Shown: positions 54,580-63,604, counted from the first letter of the stretch. The stretch: 64,000 nt of DNA from OLB7 sp966250335 (GCA_966250335.1 CBINGZ010000001.1:62001-126000); one strand, 5' to 3'. Numbers and translations: made by a program. The notes: a model not told the origin generated them from the letters alone.

Positions 54580-54732
54580 ACCGATAACTTTGCAGCCTAC
54601 ACCGATTTGAACGCTAGCTGCACCTTTTGATCCGTCGATTCCTTCATAATTATACCCGATACAGGCCGCTTTTGGCCTGAATAGTGCGCGAACACCTCGG
54701 AGAGTGTACTACCACTTCGGGTTCGCGCAGCT
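54580..54732 (-). promoter_or_regulatory. CRISPR leader
   Basis: A 153-base AT-richer stretch between the newest repeat and cas2. On the minus strand TATAAT (54654-54649) is a plausible -10 box about 70 bases before the first repeat; the -35 is weak. Closer to cas2 lie two hairpins: GCGCGAAC/GTTCGCGC (54686-54728), which could end the cas transcript, and CAGGCC/GGCCTG (54662-54679). Integration at the leader-repeat junction by Cas1-Cas2 is expected here. Confidence 0.65.
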
Positions 54733-55032
54733 TTATATAACCAGAGTTCCATCGAAATTGGTGTATCTATCAATGCCGAATGTTATTACTGATCGATCGC
54801 GGCCATTTGCAAGTTCATAAAGTCGAAGACTATCGGTCTTTTCATTGATCGCGGCATGAAGCCGTTCTTCAAACTCTTCGCGCATATCCGTTGGTATTCG
54901 CACTTCGAAGACCGAGTACTGTACTCGTTGTCCGTATCGCTCACAGAGCTTTGCTACCCTACGTAGTCGTGTCCGTCCTTCCCTCGTTGTCGTCACCACA
55001 TCGTAGGTAACTACAAGATCACAAGATCTCAT
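54733..55032 (-). CDS. cas2: CRISPR-associated protein Cas2
   Basis: A 99-residue protein with a ferredoxin-like fold. The N-terminal strand LVVTYDV carries the conserved aspartate, and QYSVFEVRI is the matching strand. With Cas1 it forms the complex that inserts new spacers. It follows the cas1 stop by three bases and is the last cas gene, nearest the array leader. The length is normal for type I-C Cas2. Confidence 0.95.
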   Translation of the reverse strand: MRSCDLVVTYDVVTTTREGRTRLRRVAKLCERYGQRVQYSVFEVRIPTDMREEFEERLHAAINEKTDSLRLYELANGRDRSVITFGIDRYTNFDGTLVI

Positions 55033-55035
55033 ACC

Positions 55036-56058
55036 TTATCGCGCTCGAAATGGTGGATACGTCGGGATGTCTCCCCGTAGGAAACGCGCAAGCAGCCGCG
55101 CCTGGATGAAAGGCACCAAACCGATCGGCACAGGCGCTTTAAAGCCGGGATACTGTACGGTTTCCTGCTTCCGTTGCTGGAATGCCTCGATTACGGTCCG
55201 CCGTCCTGCATCGTTCAGATGAACCGCCCCACCTGGACGCGTTTCGAAATCGCCAGACTGGAGCTGCCGACGGTTGATCAGGGTGAGAACGAGCCGGTCG
55301 GCAAACCATGCACGGAACTCCTCGACCAGATCAAGGGCGAGTGCGGGACGCCCCGGACGCAGCACATGAAGAAAGCCGACCTGCGGATCGAGCCCCACGC
55401 TCTCAAGAGCCGACTCGCACTGGGTCGTAAGCATCGAGTAGACGAACGAAAGAGCAGCGTTAACCGGGTCACGCGGCGGGCGTTTGGAGCGCCCGCTGAA
55501 CGAGAAATCCTCGCTCCGTAGCAGATAGCGGAACATGCTGAAGTACACGGCCGCGCCGTTCCCTTCAATACCCCGCACCGTCTCAACCGAATTTGCATCC
55601 TTCAACTGTCTGCGTCCGGCCTCGATCTGTTCTGCGGCGGCACTGAGAATCCCGGCAACCTCGGGACTATCGCGTGCGCCTTTCTGCAGAATCGTTTGCG
55701 TATTCCTCAGCTTCCCTGTAACGAACCGTTTGCAGAGCGAGAGCGTCGTCTCCTTGCTGCTGAACGCCTCATGCTGGGCACGCCGCAGCAGGACGTTGCC
55801 CGAAACCCCAGCCTGCAACCGACCATGAAACGATCCGCTGCGCGACAACCACACGACGCTCCGGCCTTCCTCAGTACACCGCGCCAGAAGGAACGGGCTG
55901 ATAAGCACATTCCCGAACATCACGATCCCACCCAGATGATGCAGGGGAACCTGCAACCTCGTAACGTCCTCTGCCTCCACTCGAAGCGTACCGTTTTCCA
56001 GATGGAGGTATGCCCCTTGTGTCTGCACGAAGAGCGTATTCAACAATTCGGTTGCCAT
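55036..56058 (-). CDS. cas1: CRISPR-associated endonuclease Cas1
   Basis: A 340-residue integrase of the I-C branch. An N-terminal beta domain (about 1-85) is followed by the helical catalytic domain. The metal-binding residues lie in RGIEGNGAAVYF (Glu), VGFLHVLRPGRPAL (His) and DLVEEFR (Asp/Glu). It cuts and joins protospacers at the leader-proximal repeat. It is 11 bases from cas4 and 3 from cas2, so the adaptation genes form one unit. Confidence 0.97.
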   Translation of the reverse strand: MATELLNTLFVQTQGAYLHLENGTLRVEAEDVTRLQVPLHHLGGIVMFGNVLISPFLLARCTEEGRSVVWLSRSGSFHGRLQAGVSGNVLLRRAQHEAFSSKETTLSLCKRFVTGKLRNTQTILQKGARDSPEVAGILSAAAEQIEAGRRQLKDANSVETVRGIEGNGAAVYFSMFRYLLRSEDFSFSGRSKRPPRDPVNAALSFVYSMLTTQCESALESVGLDPQVGFLHVLRPGRPALALDLVEEFRAWFADRLVLTLINRRQLQSGDFETRPGGAVHLNDAGRRTVIEAFQQRKQETVQYPGFKAPVPIGLVPFIQARLLARFLRGDIPTYPPFRAR

Positions 56059-56069
56059 ACGAGATCTCC

Positions 56070-56660
56070 TTAATCAATTTGGATCATCTCAGCGATATAC
56101 GGCATGCAGCTTTCGATGAGCGAGCATTTCTCACAACGGCTGTCTGCCACCGGTGGAGGCAAACTCTGCATGTCAAACAGTTGACGAACCGCTCGCGTCA
56201 GATCCTCGACATGTAAGCGCAGCTCCGATGTAAAAGTCACATCACGCCGACGTCGTGTCTTCACATGGAAGATGGCCCCGGTACCGATCCGGCAACCGAA
56301 CATCTCTTCAAGACATATCGCTTGCGCACAGAGCTGTACATCATCGGCACGCCTGGCTTTACGGGCACCGATCTTGTGCTCGACCGGATAGATGCGCCCG
56401 CCGTCTTCGAAGACAACGACATCGGCACGCCCGGTCAGGCCGAGACGTTCCGACCAGATCGGCAACGCAAACTCACGATGCTCACCGTCACGCCATTCCG
56501 TCATCGATACATCGACACGCTCGTGCGCCCGACCGCCGCGCAACGTATAGATGTTCTCGTCCCATACCTGCTCAACGTGAATCAGTGCGCACTGCCGAGG
56601 ACAGTACTCGTAATGCTGTAACGCGGAGATCGGAACGAGCTGCTCATCGGTCCATTCCAT
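56070..56660 (-). CDS. cas4: CRISPR-associated exonuclease Cas4
   Basis: A 196-residue RecB-like nuclease. The iron-sulfur cysteines lie at C20 (YEYCPRQC) and at the C-terminal CEKCSLIESC. The catalytic residues are H46, D80 (TGRADVVVF), E94 and K96 (VEHKIG). In type I-C, Cas4 trims pre-spacers and selects those with the proper PAM before Cas1-Cas2 integrates them. It lies between cas7 and cas1, in the usual I-C order. Confidence 0.95.
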   Translation of the reverse strand: MEWTDEQLVPISALQHYEYCPRQCALIHVEQVWDENIYTLRGGRAHERVDVSMTEWRDGEHREFALPIWSERLGLTGRADVVVFEDGGRIYPVEHKIGARKARRADDVQLCAQAICLEEMFGCRIGTGAIFHVKTRRRRDVTFTSELRLHVEDLTRAVRQLFDMQSLPPPVADSRCEKCSLIESCMPYIAEMIQID

Positions 56661-56730
56661 GCCATACTCCGGTTGTGTGATTCGCTTATGCGGTGATAGC
56701 TGCCCCGATTGCCGGAGATATATCCGGCAT

Positions 56731-57717
56731 TCAGATCAGTTGCGAGAGAGTCACCCCTTCCGGCAGATTCTCCATAGCAACGCTTATCTCATAGTCCGAA
56801 AACTTCCGCGGGGAAGAGGAAGCCGTTCCAGCAGCGATCCGCTCGAAGAGCTTGTGAGCTGGCGCATTACCAAGTCCCTTTTCATCGTCATGCGTGAAGA
56901 CATACAATCCTCGCAATGCGATTAGACCTCGCGACGCAGAACGGTCGAGATCCCAGCACATACGAAGGGCTTCCCAGAAGAGGGAGAGGTCATCATCGTC
57001 GAATCCAGTGGATTTTGCCAGGCGCGGATTGAAGAACCCGTATCCGATATAGAGGCCATAAGGAATCAGCGCCTTGCGTCCCATCTCGGTTTGCTTGCCG
57101 GAGATCTCCTCATCATCGTCGGCAGCAGCAACGGCTACTGCGGTCTCCACTTCAGCCGCAACAGATGATTTTGTCCCTTTCTTTTCCTTCTTCTCCTTTT
57201 TCTGTACCCCGACACTATCCTCGGCCTTGGTAATCGCAACCCTGGTGATAGAGATGTCGAGCGGAATGATCGGATCGACCGAGCGGGCAAACGTAAGCTG
57301 CATCGGACCACGCACCTGACCGCAGTTGACCCCGGTAGTCATCACCGCACCAAACGTGCGGATGTCGAAGAAGTTATCGCACATCCATTGACGAACGATG
57401 TCGATATCGGCCTGCGGCTGCTTCGTCCCCTTGGACTCGATACCCTTTGCCTTGTATGCACGTTCATGCTGTGCGTTGAGAACGCCACGATTCTCCACGT
57501 AGATCTTATAGCGTTCCTCGGTCCCGCGGGCCGCATCGACGTAGTTCCTGATCTTGCGTTTGACACAGACATCGGTGACGATCCCCTGCATAGTTTCAGG
57601 ATCGACACGGGGAAGATTCCCGGCATCAGGATCACCGTTCGGGTTGCCGTCGGTGACATCGAATATATAGACGAAATCATGTCGCTTTGTCGGATTGAGA
57701 TACGGTTCGTTGTTCAT
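56731..57717 (-). CDS. cas7: Cascade backbone protein Cas7 (Csd2)
   Basis: A 328-residue member of the Csd2 family, which coats the crRNA as several copies. Family signatures are FVYIFDVTDGNPNGDPDAGN at the start, DIRTFGAVMTTGVNCGQVRG, and IPYGLYIGYGFFNPRLA. Common Csd2 proteins are about 280-300 residues. Here a low-complexity insert lies at about residues 172-208, lysine-rich (KKEKKEKKGTK) then Ala/Val and acidic (ADDDEEISG), at the position of a loop near the crRNA-binding face. It lies between cas8c and cas4 on the same strand. Confidence 0.95.
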   Translation of the reverse strand: MNNEPYLNPTKRHDFVYIFDVTDGNPNGDPDAGNLPRVDPETMQGIVTDVCVKRKIRNYVDAARGTEERYKIYVENRGVLNAQHERAYKAKGIESKGTKQPQADIDIVRQWMCDNFFDIRTFGAVMTTGVNCGQVRGPMQLTFARSVDPIIPLDISITRVAITKAEDSVGVQKKEKKEKKGTKSSVAAEVETAVAVAAADDDEEISGKQTEMGRKALIPYGLYIGYGFFNPRLAKSTGFDDDDLSLFWEALRMCWDLDRSASRGLIALRGLYVFTHDDEKGLGNAPAHKLFERIAAGTASSSPRKFSDYEISVAMENLPEGVTLSQLI

Positions 57718-57777
57718 GGTCGTTATCTGTTTGGATGTTGATGGATCTCGATCTGTTACTATAGTGATACAGATGTT

Positions 57778-58182
57778 TTACTCGACTGTGACAGCTTCAT
57801 TCTCCTCGACCCCATCCGGACGTTCCGCTGGACGGGAGCGGTTTTTCTGCTGATAGAATCCCAATGCGAACAGCCCTTGATCACGAAGAGGAAGTATCAG
57901 TGGGAAAGATTCGATACGAGACATGATGTCGGTAATCATACGGTCATAGTACACAAAACGCCCTCTATGAGTCTTATCCCTTCGAAACTTACTGAGATGA
58001 TTCTGCGCATTGCGCACCAATGCCCCGAAAACGACGGCTGGCGTCACTGATGCGGCACCGTAATAACGATCGACCAGTGTAGCACGGGGGCTGATTGCAT
58101 TACGTTGCACTTCGTCGAGGACCGCGAGCAAGCGCCCGCACTGATACGCAGGATGTGAATGATCGGGATTGAGCGTGGGCAT
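57778..58182 (-). CDS. cas11c: Cas11c small subunit from internal start in cas8c
   Basis: Inside cas8c an in-frame ATG (residue 430, MPTLNPDHSHPAY) has a perfect AAAGGAGG ribosome-binding site just upstream (58187-58196). Translation from it would give a 134-residue protein equal to the Cas8c C-terminus. Type I-C systems are known to make Cas11 in this way, with two copies per Cascade complex supporting the DNA strands. The site's strength, far above that of most starts in this window, supports a deliberate start. Confidence 0.8.
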   Translation of the reverse strand: MPTLNPDHSHPAYQCGRLLAVLDEVQRNAISPRATLVDRYYGAASVTPAVVFGALVRNAQNHLSKFRRDKTHRGRFVYYDRMITDIMSRIESFPLILPLRDQGLFALGFYQQKNRSRPAERPDGVEENEAVTVE

Positions 58183-59469
58183 TATCTCCTCCTTTGAGTA
58201 TGATTGTGAGAGCAGCACCATCTTGATAAGAGCAGCGCGAGGTCGTGTCATAACGTTATCTCGTTCGGCACGGGCGCGAGCAATCGCCTGCTGTAGCAGC
58301 CAGTCAGGAAGCGGTGCTCCGGTGAAGGCATTGTTCAGTAGTGCCGGTACGACCTGTGGGAAAAGATCCTTGAGATCCCGTACGGTTGCTCCTGCAAGCG
58401 CCATCAGCTTGATAGGAGCCTCGGAGCCGTCGCGACCAGCCATCTGCTGTCGTTCGAAATAGCGAAGCAGGTTCTCTCTCGCTTCCGCGAGACTGACCGT
58501 GAGCCAGTTCCGTACAATCAGACGCGATTTGTTCGAAGAGAGCGCCAGTGCATAAAAGGTATTTGGGACCTTGTCATCAACAGGCCTACTTCCGGCACGT
58601 GGGCTCTTGAGCAGATGACGGACCTCATCTGTAGTAGGCTCATTGAGAAGTTTGATGATATCGAGTTCACTCGGATAACGAGTCCAGAATATCCATGTCA
58701 TGTCTCCGGTGCGCAGCCGATGATTCTCGTTATGCAATAACCAGTTGAGCGCCTCACCGTAACCACGCGCACAGGCCTGACACATCGGTGCAATTTCTGA
58801 TTGCTGGAGCCCGTACGAGAGGAATGCATCGGCGTTACCGGTGACCATGGAGACACGGTCGGCGCCAACGAGAAGTTCAACAGGATGCGTGCGAGCGATC
58901 GGTTTCCATTCACCGCAGTTCATACAGTGGGCTTCCAGCGAGCTTTTTTCCCCGGCTTCACGATCCTGCTGCTCCTGCCAGAATCGCTGAATACGACGAT
59001 CGTTCGTAAGGATCTTACCATCTATACGGGGGAGAATGAGATCGCCCGCTGCAATATCCTGGCGTCCAGCATCTATACGAGCATGTTCTACTTCGTTCTC
59101 ATTATGCAGAAAAGCAGCATACGTATGCAGAGCCGGGTTTTCCACCTCCTTTGCACAATCGTCCACAAGATGCCGATAGAGACTGTGGCGACTGGAATCG
59201 GAACGACCATCTCCATCGCCCAGAACATATTCAGACTTATCCGCCAGAAGCAGGGGGTAGGGCGCGCTGGTCCGTTTGGCATACGGAGTATCAAATTCTT
59301 TGATCTCCTTCTTTGTCCGACCGCTCATCAGGAAGCCCGCGAACTTCCCGTCGGCTGTAACCTCCAGAATCCACTTCGCCCCCTGGCGTTTATGGTATGC
59401 CGGCGTCAGTCCTGACTCAGGATCATCAAGCAGCCGATTCCGCAGCTCAATCAATCGCTCCAGTATCAT
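57778..59469 (-). CDS. cas8c: Cascade large subunit Cas8c (Csd1)
   Basis: A 563-residue protein of the Csd1 family that recognises the PAM and starts unwinding of target DNA. Two CxxC pairs (C182/C185 in HCMNCG; C230/C233 in MCQACARG) probably bind zinc. The C-terminal third (about from residue 430) is the helical domain also made separately as Cas11c. Its start overlaps the cas5c stop by four bases (ATGA). The length fits Csd1 (about 560-620). Confidence 0.95.
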   Translation of the reverse strand: MILERLIELRNRLLDDPESGLTPAYHKRQGAKWILEVTADGKFAGFLMSGRTKKEIKEFDTPYAKRTSAPYPLLLADKSEYVLGDGDGRSDSSRHSLYRHLVDDCAKEVENPALHTYAAFLHNENEVEHARIDAGRQDIAAGDLILPRIDGKILTNDRRIQRFWQEQQDREAGEKSSLEAHCMNCGEWKPIARTHPVELLVGADRVSMVTGNADAFLSYGLQQSEIAPMCQACARGYGEALNWLLHNENHRLRTGDMTWIFWTRYPSELDIIKLLNEPTTDEVRHLLKSPRAGSRPVDDKVPNTFYALALSSNKSRLIVRNWLTVSLAEARENLLRYFERQQMAGRDGSEAPIKLMALAGATVRDLKDLFPQVVPALLNNAFTGAPLPDWLLQQAIARARAERDNVMTRPRAALIKMVLLSQSYSKEEIMPTLNPDHSHPAYQCGRLLAVLDEVQRNAISPRATLVDRYYGAASVTPAVVFGALVRNAQNHLSKFRRDKTHRGRFVYYDRMITDIMSRIESFPLILPLRDQGLFALGFYQQKNRSRPAERPDGVEENEAVTVE

Positions 59470-60122
59470 GCTTCCTCCTCTCCATAGAGACTATATGGAA
59501 TATGGAGCACGCCTTGTTCGAGACGGGCATTGAAGAAGGTCGGCGTGCGGACATCACTTTTCGGATCGGAATAGTCAAGGTCGAAGAGCATCCGGCCGAG
59601 ATCTTCTGTCATATCGATTGCCCGTTCCGATCCGTCAGGTTCGCTGAACGAAGCAGCGAACTCACGGCAGCCGAGATAGGGGTGATGGAAGTATTGCCCG
59701 CGGGCAACGCGTCTCCTAAACTGGTCACGATATTTCGCCGATTGCTCTCTGCAATCGGACTTCAGTTCCACGTCGGCCTTGACCAGATACTCTACATTGC
59801 GCAACGCAAGCGTATTTCGCTGTGTGTGATCGTCGTTGCAGTAGTAGGCACCGGTCGGCTCCTTCTCGGCCCACCCTCGAACCGTACGCTCCGAGATCTT
59901 GCTGTTGACTTCCGTTCGCCGTACCGATATCCTCTGAATCGGTTTCAGTACATGAATGGAACGGACCCGCCAATCGAACTCCGGTTTCCAGAAAATAGCT
60001 TCGAGCAGTCCCCGTGCCGCCGAGGGGGTCATTACGTCGTAGGAGACGCGCTCGGCCTTCATCTCCGGACGTGTAAAACAGGCGAAATCGCCCCATACCT
60101 TGATCTGCAATGGTGGATGCAT
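59466..60122 (-). CDS. cas5c: Cas5c, Cascade subunit and pre-crRNA endonuclease
   Basis: A 218-residue RAMP-like protein. In type I-C no cas6 is present, and Cas5c itself cuts each repeat. The N-terminal strand (IKVWGDFACFTRPEMKAER), the SYDVMTPSAARGLLEAIFW segment and the GQYFHHPYLGCREF segment are family signatures. The catalytic residues cannot be assigned with certainty without an alignment. It lies 66 bases after cas3 and is coupled to cas8c. Confidence 0.94.
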   Translation of the reverse strand: MHPPLQIKVWGDFACFTRPEMKAERVSYDVMTPSAARGLLEAIFWKPEFDWRVRSIHVLKPIQRISVRRTEVNSKISERTVRGWAEKEPTGAYYCNDDHTQRNTLALRNVEYLVKADVELKSDCREQSAKYRDQFRRRVARGQYFHHPYLGCREFAASFSEPDGSERAIDMTEDLGRMLFDLDYSDPKSDVRTPTFFNARLEQGVLHIPYSLYGEEEA

Positions 60123-60188
60123 ACTGTCCCTCCTGTGTTCAAAGCATTATGGGATGTTGTCGGATATATCGATAAAGAGAGATCGACG

Positions 60189-62420
60189 TCAGGCATCAAT
60201 GATCAGTTCACTGATTCCCGGCCGGTCCATCGATACACCTCGAATAGGATCGTAGAACATGTCATCAAGCAGGTACAATCCTTCGGCGATCTCACGGCAG
60301 ACTCGGGAATCAAGAGCTTCCTTCAACCTTTTTTTCCGTAGGTTCACCAGATACGGCTGCAGGAGACGCCAATCGCTACGCGAAACCTCTTTTCTTTTTT
60401 CGATCTTGCGGATTAATTCGTCAAGTTTAATGTCCACGCCATAGGGAACAATCACAGGTGTCTGCTCATCATCAATAAGTCGATAGGCCTTAGATGTTTC
60501 CACAAATTCAAATCGTGCTCGCTTCCCCTGTATATCACGTTCATCGATCTTGCTGATGTCGTATAATCTCCTGAAGTATTCGGTCGGGAACGTATAATCG
60601 TGGAGTCTGTTCGAGGAAAATGCCTGCAACATACTGTGCGTCTGGTCTTTACCAAGTTTATATGCGCCTGGTGGGCAACCTCCTTCGAGAGGAATGAATA
60701 CAACAACTTCGCCTTCAGCCAGCCGTCCCTCACGATTACATCGCCCCGCCGCTTGAATGATACTGTCCAACGGGCCAAGAGCACGAAGCACCAGAGGGAA
60801 ATCGATGTCAACTCCGGCCTCTACAACTTGTGTGGCTACTAGGCGGACCGGCAGACCGTTCTTCAATCGTTCCCGCACTTCAGCAAGCACTTTGCGACGA
60901 TGATGTCCACAGAGATTAGCGGACAGATGGAACACATGTTCCTCCCCTCGAAGCTCTTCCAGTAGCCGCAATGCGTCTTTAACCGTATTCATGATCACCA
61001 TTGACTGATCGGCGGAGCAGAGTTCCCGCACAATTCGGTTCCAGGGCCAGGGCTCAGTAATGTCAATCCGATATCGTACCCGCTTTAATTTTTGATAGAC
61101 TTCACCGGGATTCGAGAGGATTTCAGTAACCTCTTCAAACCCTTCAAAATCCAGGTCGGAGGTGAACGCCGGCTGCGTTGCCGTGCAGAGAAGCACTGTT
61201 ACCCCATATGCCTCCGATAAATGGCGAAGCATATCAAGTGTCGGTTCAAGCAGAGCGGGAGGGAGGGTCTGAATCTCATCAAGCACGAGGACGCTCTTTA
61301 CGATGTTATGCAACTTCCGCACACGACTGTTGCGATTAGCGAAAAGACTCTCCAAAAGTTGTACCGATGTTGTTACCACGACAGGCACATCCCAGTTTTC
61401 CGCCGCCATCCGCTGACGCCGTTCGGACTCCGCTACATCTTCGGGGGTTTCACTCGATTGTGCTGCGCTATGATGCTCCAGGACAGCATCGGAGCCAAGA
61501 ATATCACGATATACATCGGCATTCTGCTCAATAATCGAGGTATAGGGAAGCACAACAATGACTCGACGCAGACCATGCCGGACTGCGTGACGTAATGCGA
61601 AACCGAGGGCCGAGCGAGTCTTGCCGCCCCCTGTCGGAACGGTAAGAGAGAAGATTCCCTGAGGTTGATCGGCCATTTCGATACACCGACGGTAGATCTC
61701 CAGTCGAACAGAGTTGAGTGTTGTCGATTCCACACATGTAAGCAAAGCATTCTGCTTCTTCTCAAAGATGCCCCATAATTCCTCGATGCTTGGTCTGGCC
61801 CTTTCCCGCTCAGCATTCCTTTCCGAATTGAAGTGGGCTTCCGTATCTATGCAGTCGGCATCAACAAGCGCTGAGTGAAGCATTCGGATCCACACTTCGA
61901 GACGTCGTTTCGAGGCCATCTCTCCCTTAGCCTTGAGAAACTGTGGCATCAGTGATAGATCGAGAGTCGGAGCATGATCGCTGAGTACTTTCTCAGCCAG
62001 CTTTAACGCATCACGTACGCGTTGTTCATCCGGCTCAATCGACTTTCGCCTAACACGTTCTTTTAAATCACAATAATTCGGTAATCCTCCATGATGTCCT
62101 GCAATGTTGAATGCCAGCGGATGGCACACTTCCATCGCTCTGAGCATTCCCGCACTGGAATGATCCGGCCCACGCTCAGCCGTACGCGGAGCACGTAAAT
62201 GTTTCTGAATATCGTCAGCAACTTTACCGGCGTCGTGCCACCAACCGTTCCACTCTCCAAAGTGTCCGGAGTCGAAAGCTGAGGCATGAAGCCCCGCACG
62301 ACGAGCTACGTTGCCTGAGTGCTCCAGGAATGGTTGCTCTCTCCCGAATTCGTTCACGGAGTGTGCTATGAGATGCTCCCATTCGTTAGGATCTGGTGTA
62401 TCCTTTGCAAGATCTTCCAT
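60189..62420 (-). CDS. cas3: CRISPR-associated helicase-nuclease Cas3
   Basis: A 743-residue protein. The N-terminal HD nuclease domain has H62/D63 in WWHDAGK, DHSSAG and IAGHHGGLP. The superfamily 2 helicase has Walker A TVPTGGGKT (K268), Walker B LVLDEIQTLP (D381/E382), motif III CTATQPAF and motif VI QAAGRCNREG. All active residues appear intact. After Cascade binds a target, Cas3 nicks and degrades it while moving along the displaced strand. It is the first gene of the cas unit, after the WYL regulator. Confidence 0.97.
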   Translation of the reverse strand: MEDLAKDTPDPNEWEHLIAHSVNEFGREQPFLEHSGNVARRAGLHASAFDSGHFGEWNGWWHDAGKVADDIQKHLRAPRTAERGPDHSSAGMLRAMEVCHPLAFNIAGHHGGLPNYCDLKERVRRKSIEPDEQRVRDALKLAEKVLSDHAPTLDLSLMPQFLKAKGEMASKRRLEVWIRMLHSALVDADCIDTEAHFNSERNAERERARPSIEELWGIFEKKQNALLTCVESTTLNSVRLEIYRRCIEMADQPQGIFSLTVPTGGGKTRSALGFALRHAVRHGLRRVIVVLPYTSIIEQNADVYRDILGSDAVLEHHSAAQSSETPEDVAESERRQRMAAENWDVPVVVTTSVQLLESLFANRNSRVRKLHNIVKSVLVLDEIQTLPPALLEPTLDMLRHLSEAYGVTVLLCTATQPAFTSDLDFEGFEEVTEILSNPGEVYQKLKRVRYRIDITEPWPWNRIVRELCSADQSMVIMNTVKDALRLLEELRGEEHVFHLSANLCGHHRRKVLAEVRERLKNGLPVRLVATQVVEAGVDIDFPLVLRALGPLDSIIQAAGRCNREGRLAEGEVVVFIPLEGGCPPGAYKLGKDQTHSMLQAFSSNRLHDYTFPTEYFRRLYDISKIDERDIQGKRARFEFVETSKAYRLIDDEQTPVIVPYGVDIKLDELIRKIEKRKEVSRSDWRLLQPYLVNLRKKRLKEALDSRVCREIAEGLYLLDDMFYDPIRGVSMDRPGISELIIDA

Positions 62421-62527
62421 AGTGCCGTACTAATGGATTTTTGGGATATGATTATGTTTTGGACAGGGCATCTTACTGGCGTATAATCGTAGTGTAAGCA
62501 GGCCACATGTTGTTCACGCTCTACTCA
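62421..62527 (-). promoter_or_regulatory. Intergenic region before cas3
   Basis: This 107-base AT-rich stretch between the WYL gene and cas3 is the likely site of a cas promoter. Read on the minus strand, GATTATAC and CATAAT are possible -10 elements, but no convincing -35 or Bacteroidota box is seen. No ribosome-binding site precedes the cas3 ATG. Confidence 0.3.
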
Positions 62528-63604
62528 TCACTCATACTTACGCCCCACTTCTTCCGCCTGGCGGGCGATAATCGTTCGCAACTCCACTGGCTCCAGAACA
62601 GTGATACCAGGCCCCCAGCTCTGTACGAAGCTGCGGATCTCATCCAGTCCCTCCACCTCATAGCTTACTACCATACGTCCATCCTCCATCTCCGACTCGA
62701 TCTGCTGTGTCGGGTGGTAAACCTTACGCTTGAAGTACCGTGCTCGGTCCGCTTCCACCATCAGTCGAACCTCATGCACACTTTCGCCGCCCAGAAGATT
62801 AAACCGATCTCGGAAATACGTCTCGACGTTGAATCCCTCGGGAACTTCATAGTACGGCGACATATCTTCCGATGGGTTGCAGAACTGCACCACCGAGATA
62901 TCGACGATGTTGAACTCGCGGATCGCCTTCCGCATCCGACAGTATGCTACGAGCACCCACGAACCACTACGGGCGACAAGACAGTATGGATCTACTTGAC
63001 GGGCTGGCCAGTGCCGACCCTGACGCGCCGCGTAGTAATCGATCCGAATGCTCTGCTTAGCACTGATTGCCTGCCAAAGCTGCCTGAACACCTCCGCATT
63101 CAACGGCGCCGACGGAGCCTCACCGAAGTACCATTGGCGTCGTTGCGCTTCCACATCAATCGATATCATCGGAGATCTTCCCGTTGCGGGTTGCTTATCG
63201 ACTATAGATAGTTCGGGCGTCGAAATCTTTGCCAGTAACTCCTCGAATGCTCGAAGCAACGGACGAGCCAAGGGCGTCCGCTCCAGGGTAGCAAACGCAG
63301 CCTGGCCGGCAATTACTAGCGTCTGGATCTCCTCATCGCTCAGCGTCAGTCGTCGATACTCCTGCCTCTGATGCTCGACTGGGATGAAAAAACGTTTGGT
63401 TTTCCTCTCCGATTCGATCACCACATCGATTGCCCGGAGTTCCTTGATGAGGCGTCGTAACTGCCGTATCGATAGCCCAAAGAGTCCTTCCAGATCACAG
63501 TAGGCGAGTCGATGCCCACGATTCAGCAGGATATAAAGCCTCTGAGCATTTAATGAGAGCGTATCGAGTTTCGCCCGTGCGGTATTGAATGCCGTACTCA
63601 ACAT
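62528..63604 (-). CDS. WYL-domain transcriptional regulator
   Basis: A 358-residue protein read from MLSTAFNTAR, preceded by AGAGG; a start at 63637 is also possible. An N-terminal winged-helix region (about 25-75, YCDLEGLFGLSIRQLRRLIK) is followed by a linker, the WYL domain (about 180-260, with IRIDYYAARQGRH, VDPYCLVARSGSWVLVAYCR) and a C-terminal WCX-like domain. WYL domains bind ligands, sometimes nucleic acid, and often control defence genes. Lying directly upstream of cas3 on the same strand, it is the probable regulator of this locus. Confidence 0.85.
   Translation of the reverse strand: MLSTAFNTARAKLDTLSLNAQRLYILLNRGHRLAYCDLEGLFGLSIRQLRRLIKELRAIDVVIESERKTKRFFIPVEHQRQEYRRLTLSDEEIQTLVIAGQAAFATLERTPLARPLLRAFEELLAKISTPELSIVDKQPATGRSPMISIDVEAQRRQWYFGEAPSAPLNAEVFRQLWQAISAKQSIRIDYYAARQGRHWPARQVDPYCLVARSGSWVLVAYCRMRKAIREFNIVDISVVQFCNPSEDMSPYYEVPEGFNVETYFRDRFNLLGGESVHEVRLMVEADRARYFKRKVYHPTQQIESEMEDGRMVVSYEVEGLDEIRSFVQSWGPGITVLEPVELRTIIARQAEEVGRKYE

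Noticed and set aside
49371..54630. Many open frames across the array encoding repeated peptides such as LSILIRHEGGCY or FNPHPPRRRML
   Set aside because: They are translations of the CRISPR repeat in three frames, with spacers giving the variable parts. There are no ribosome sites and the frames change with spacer length.
54580..54640. A possible further spacer and truncated repeat beyond the last canonical repeat (CTTTTGATCC at about 54623)
   Set aside because: Only eight of ten bases match the repeat start and nothing of the hairpin follows. It is better read as leader.
49444..62420. Assignment to subtype I-B, I-D or I-E
   Set aside because: There is no cas6 or cse gene. The order cas3-cas5-cas8c-cas7-cas4-cas1-cas2, the Csd1/Csd2 families and the repeat ending ATTGAAAG fit I-C.
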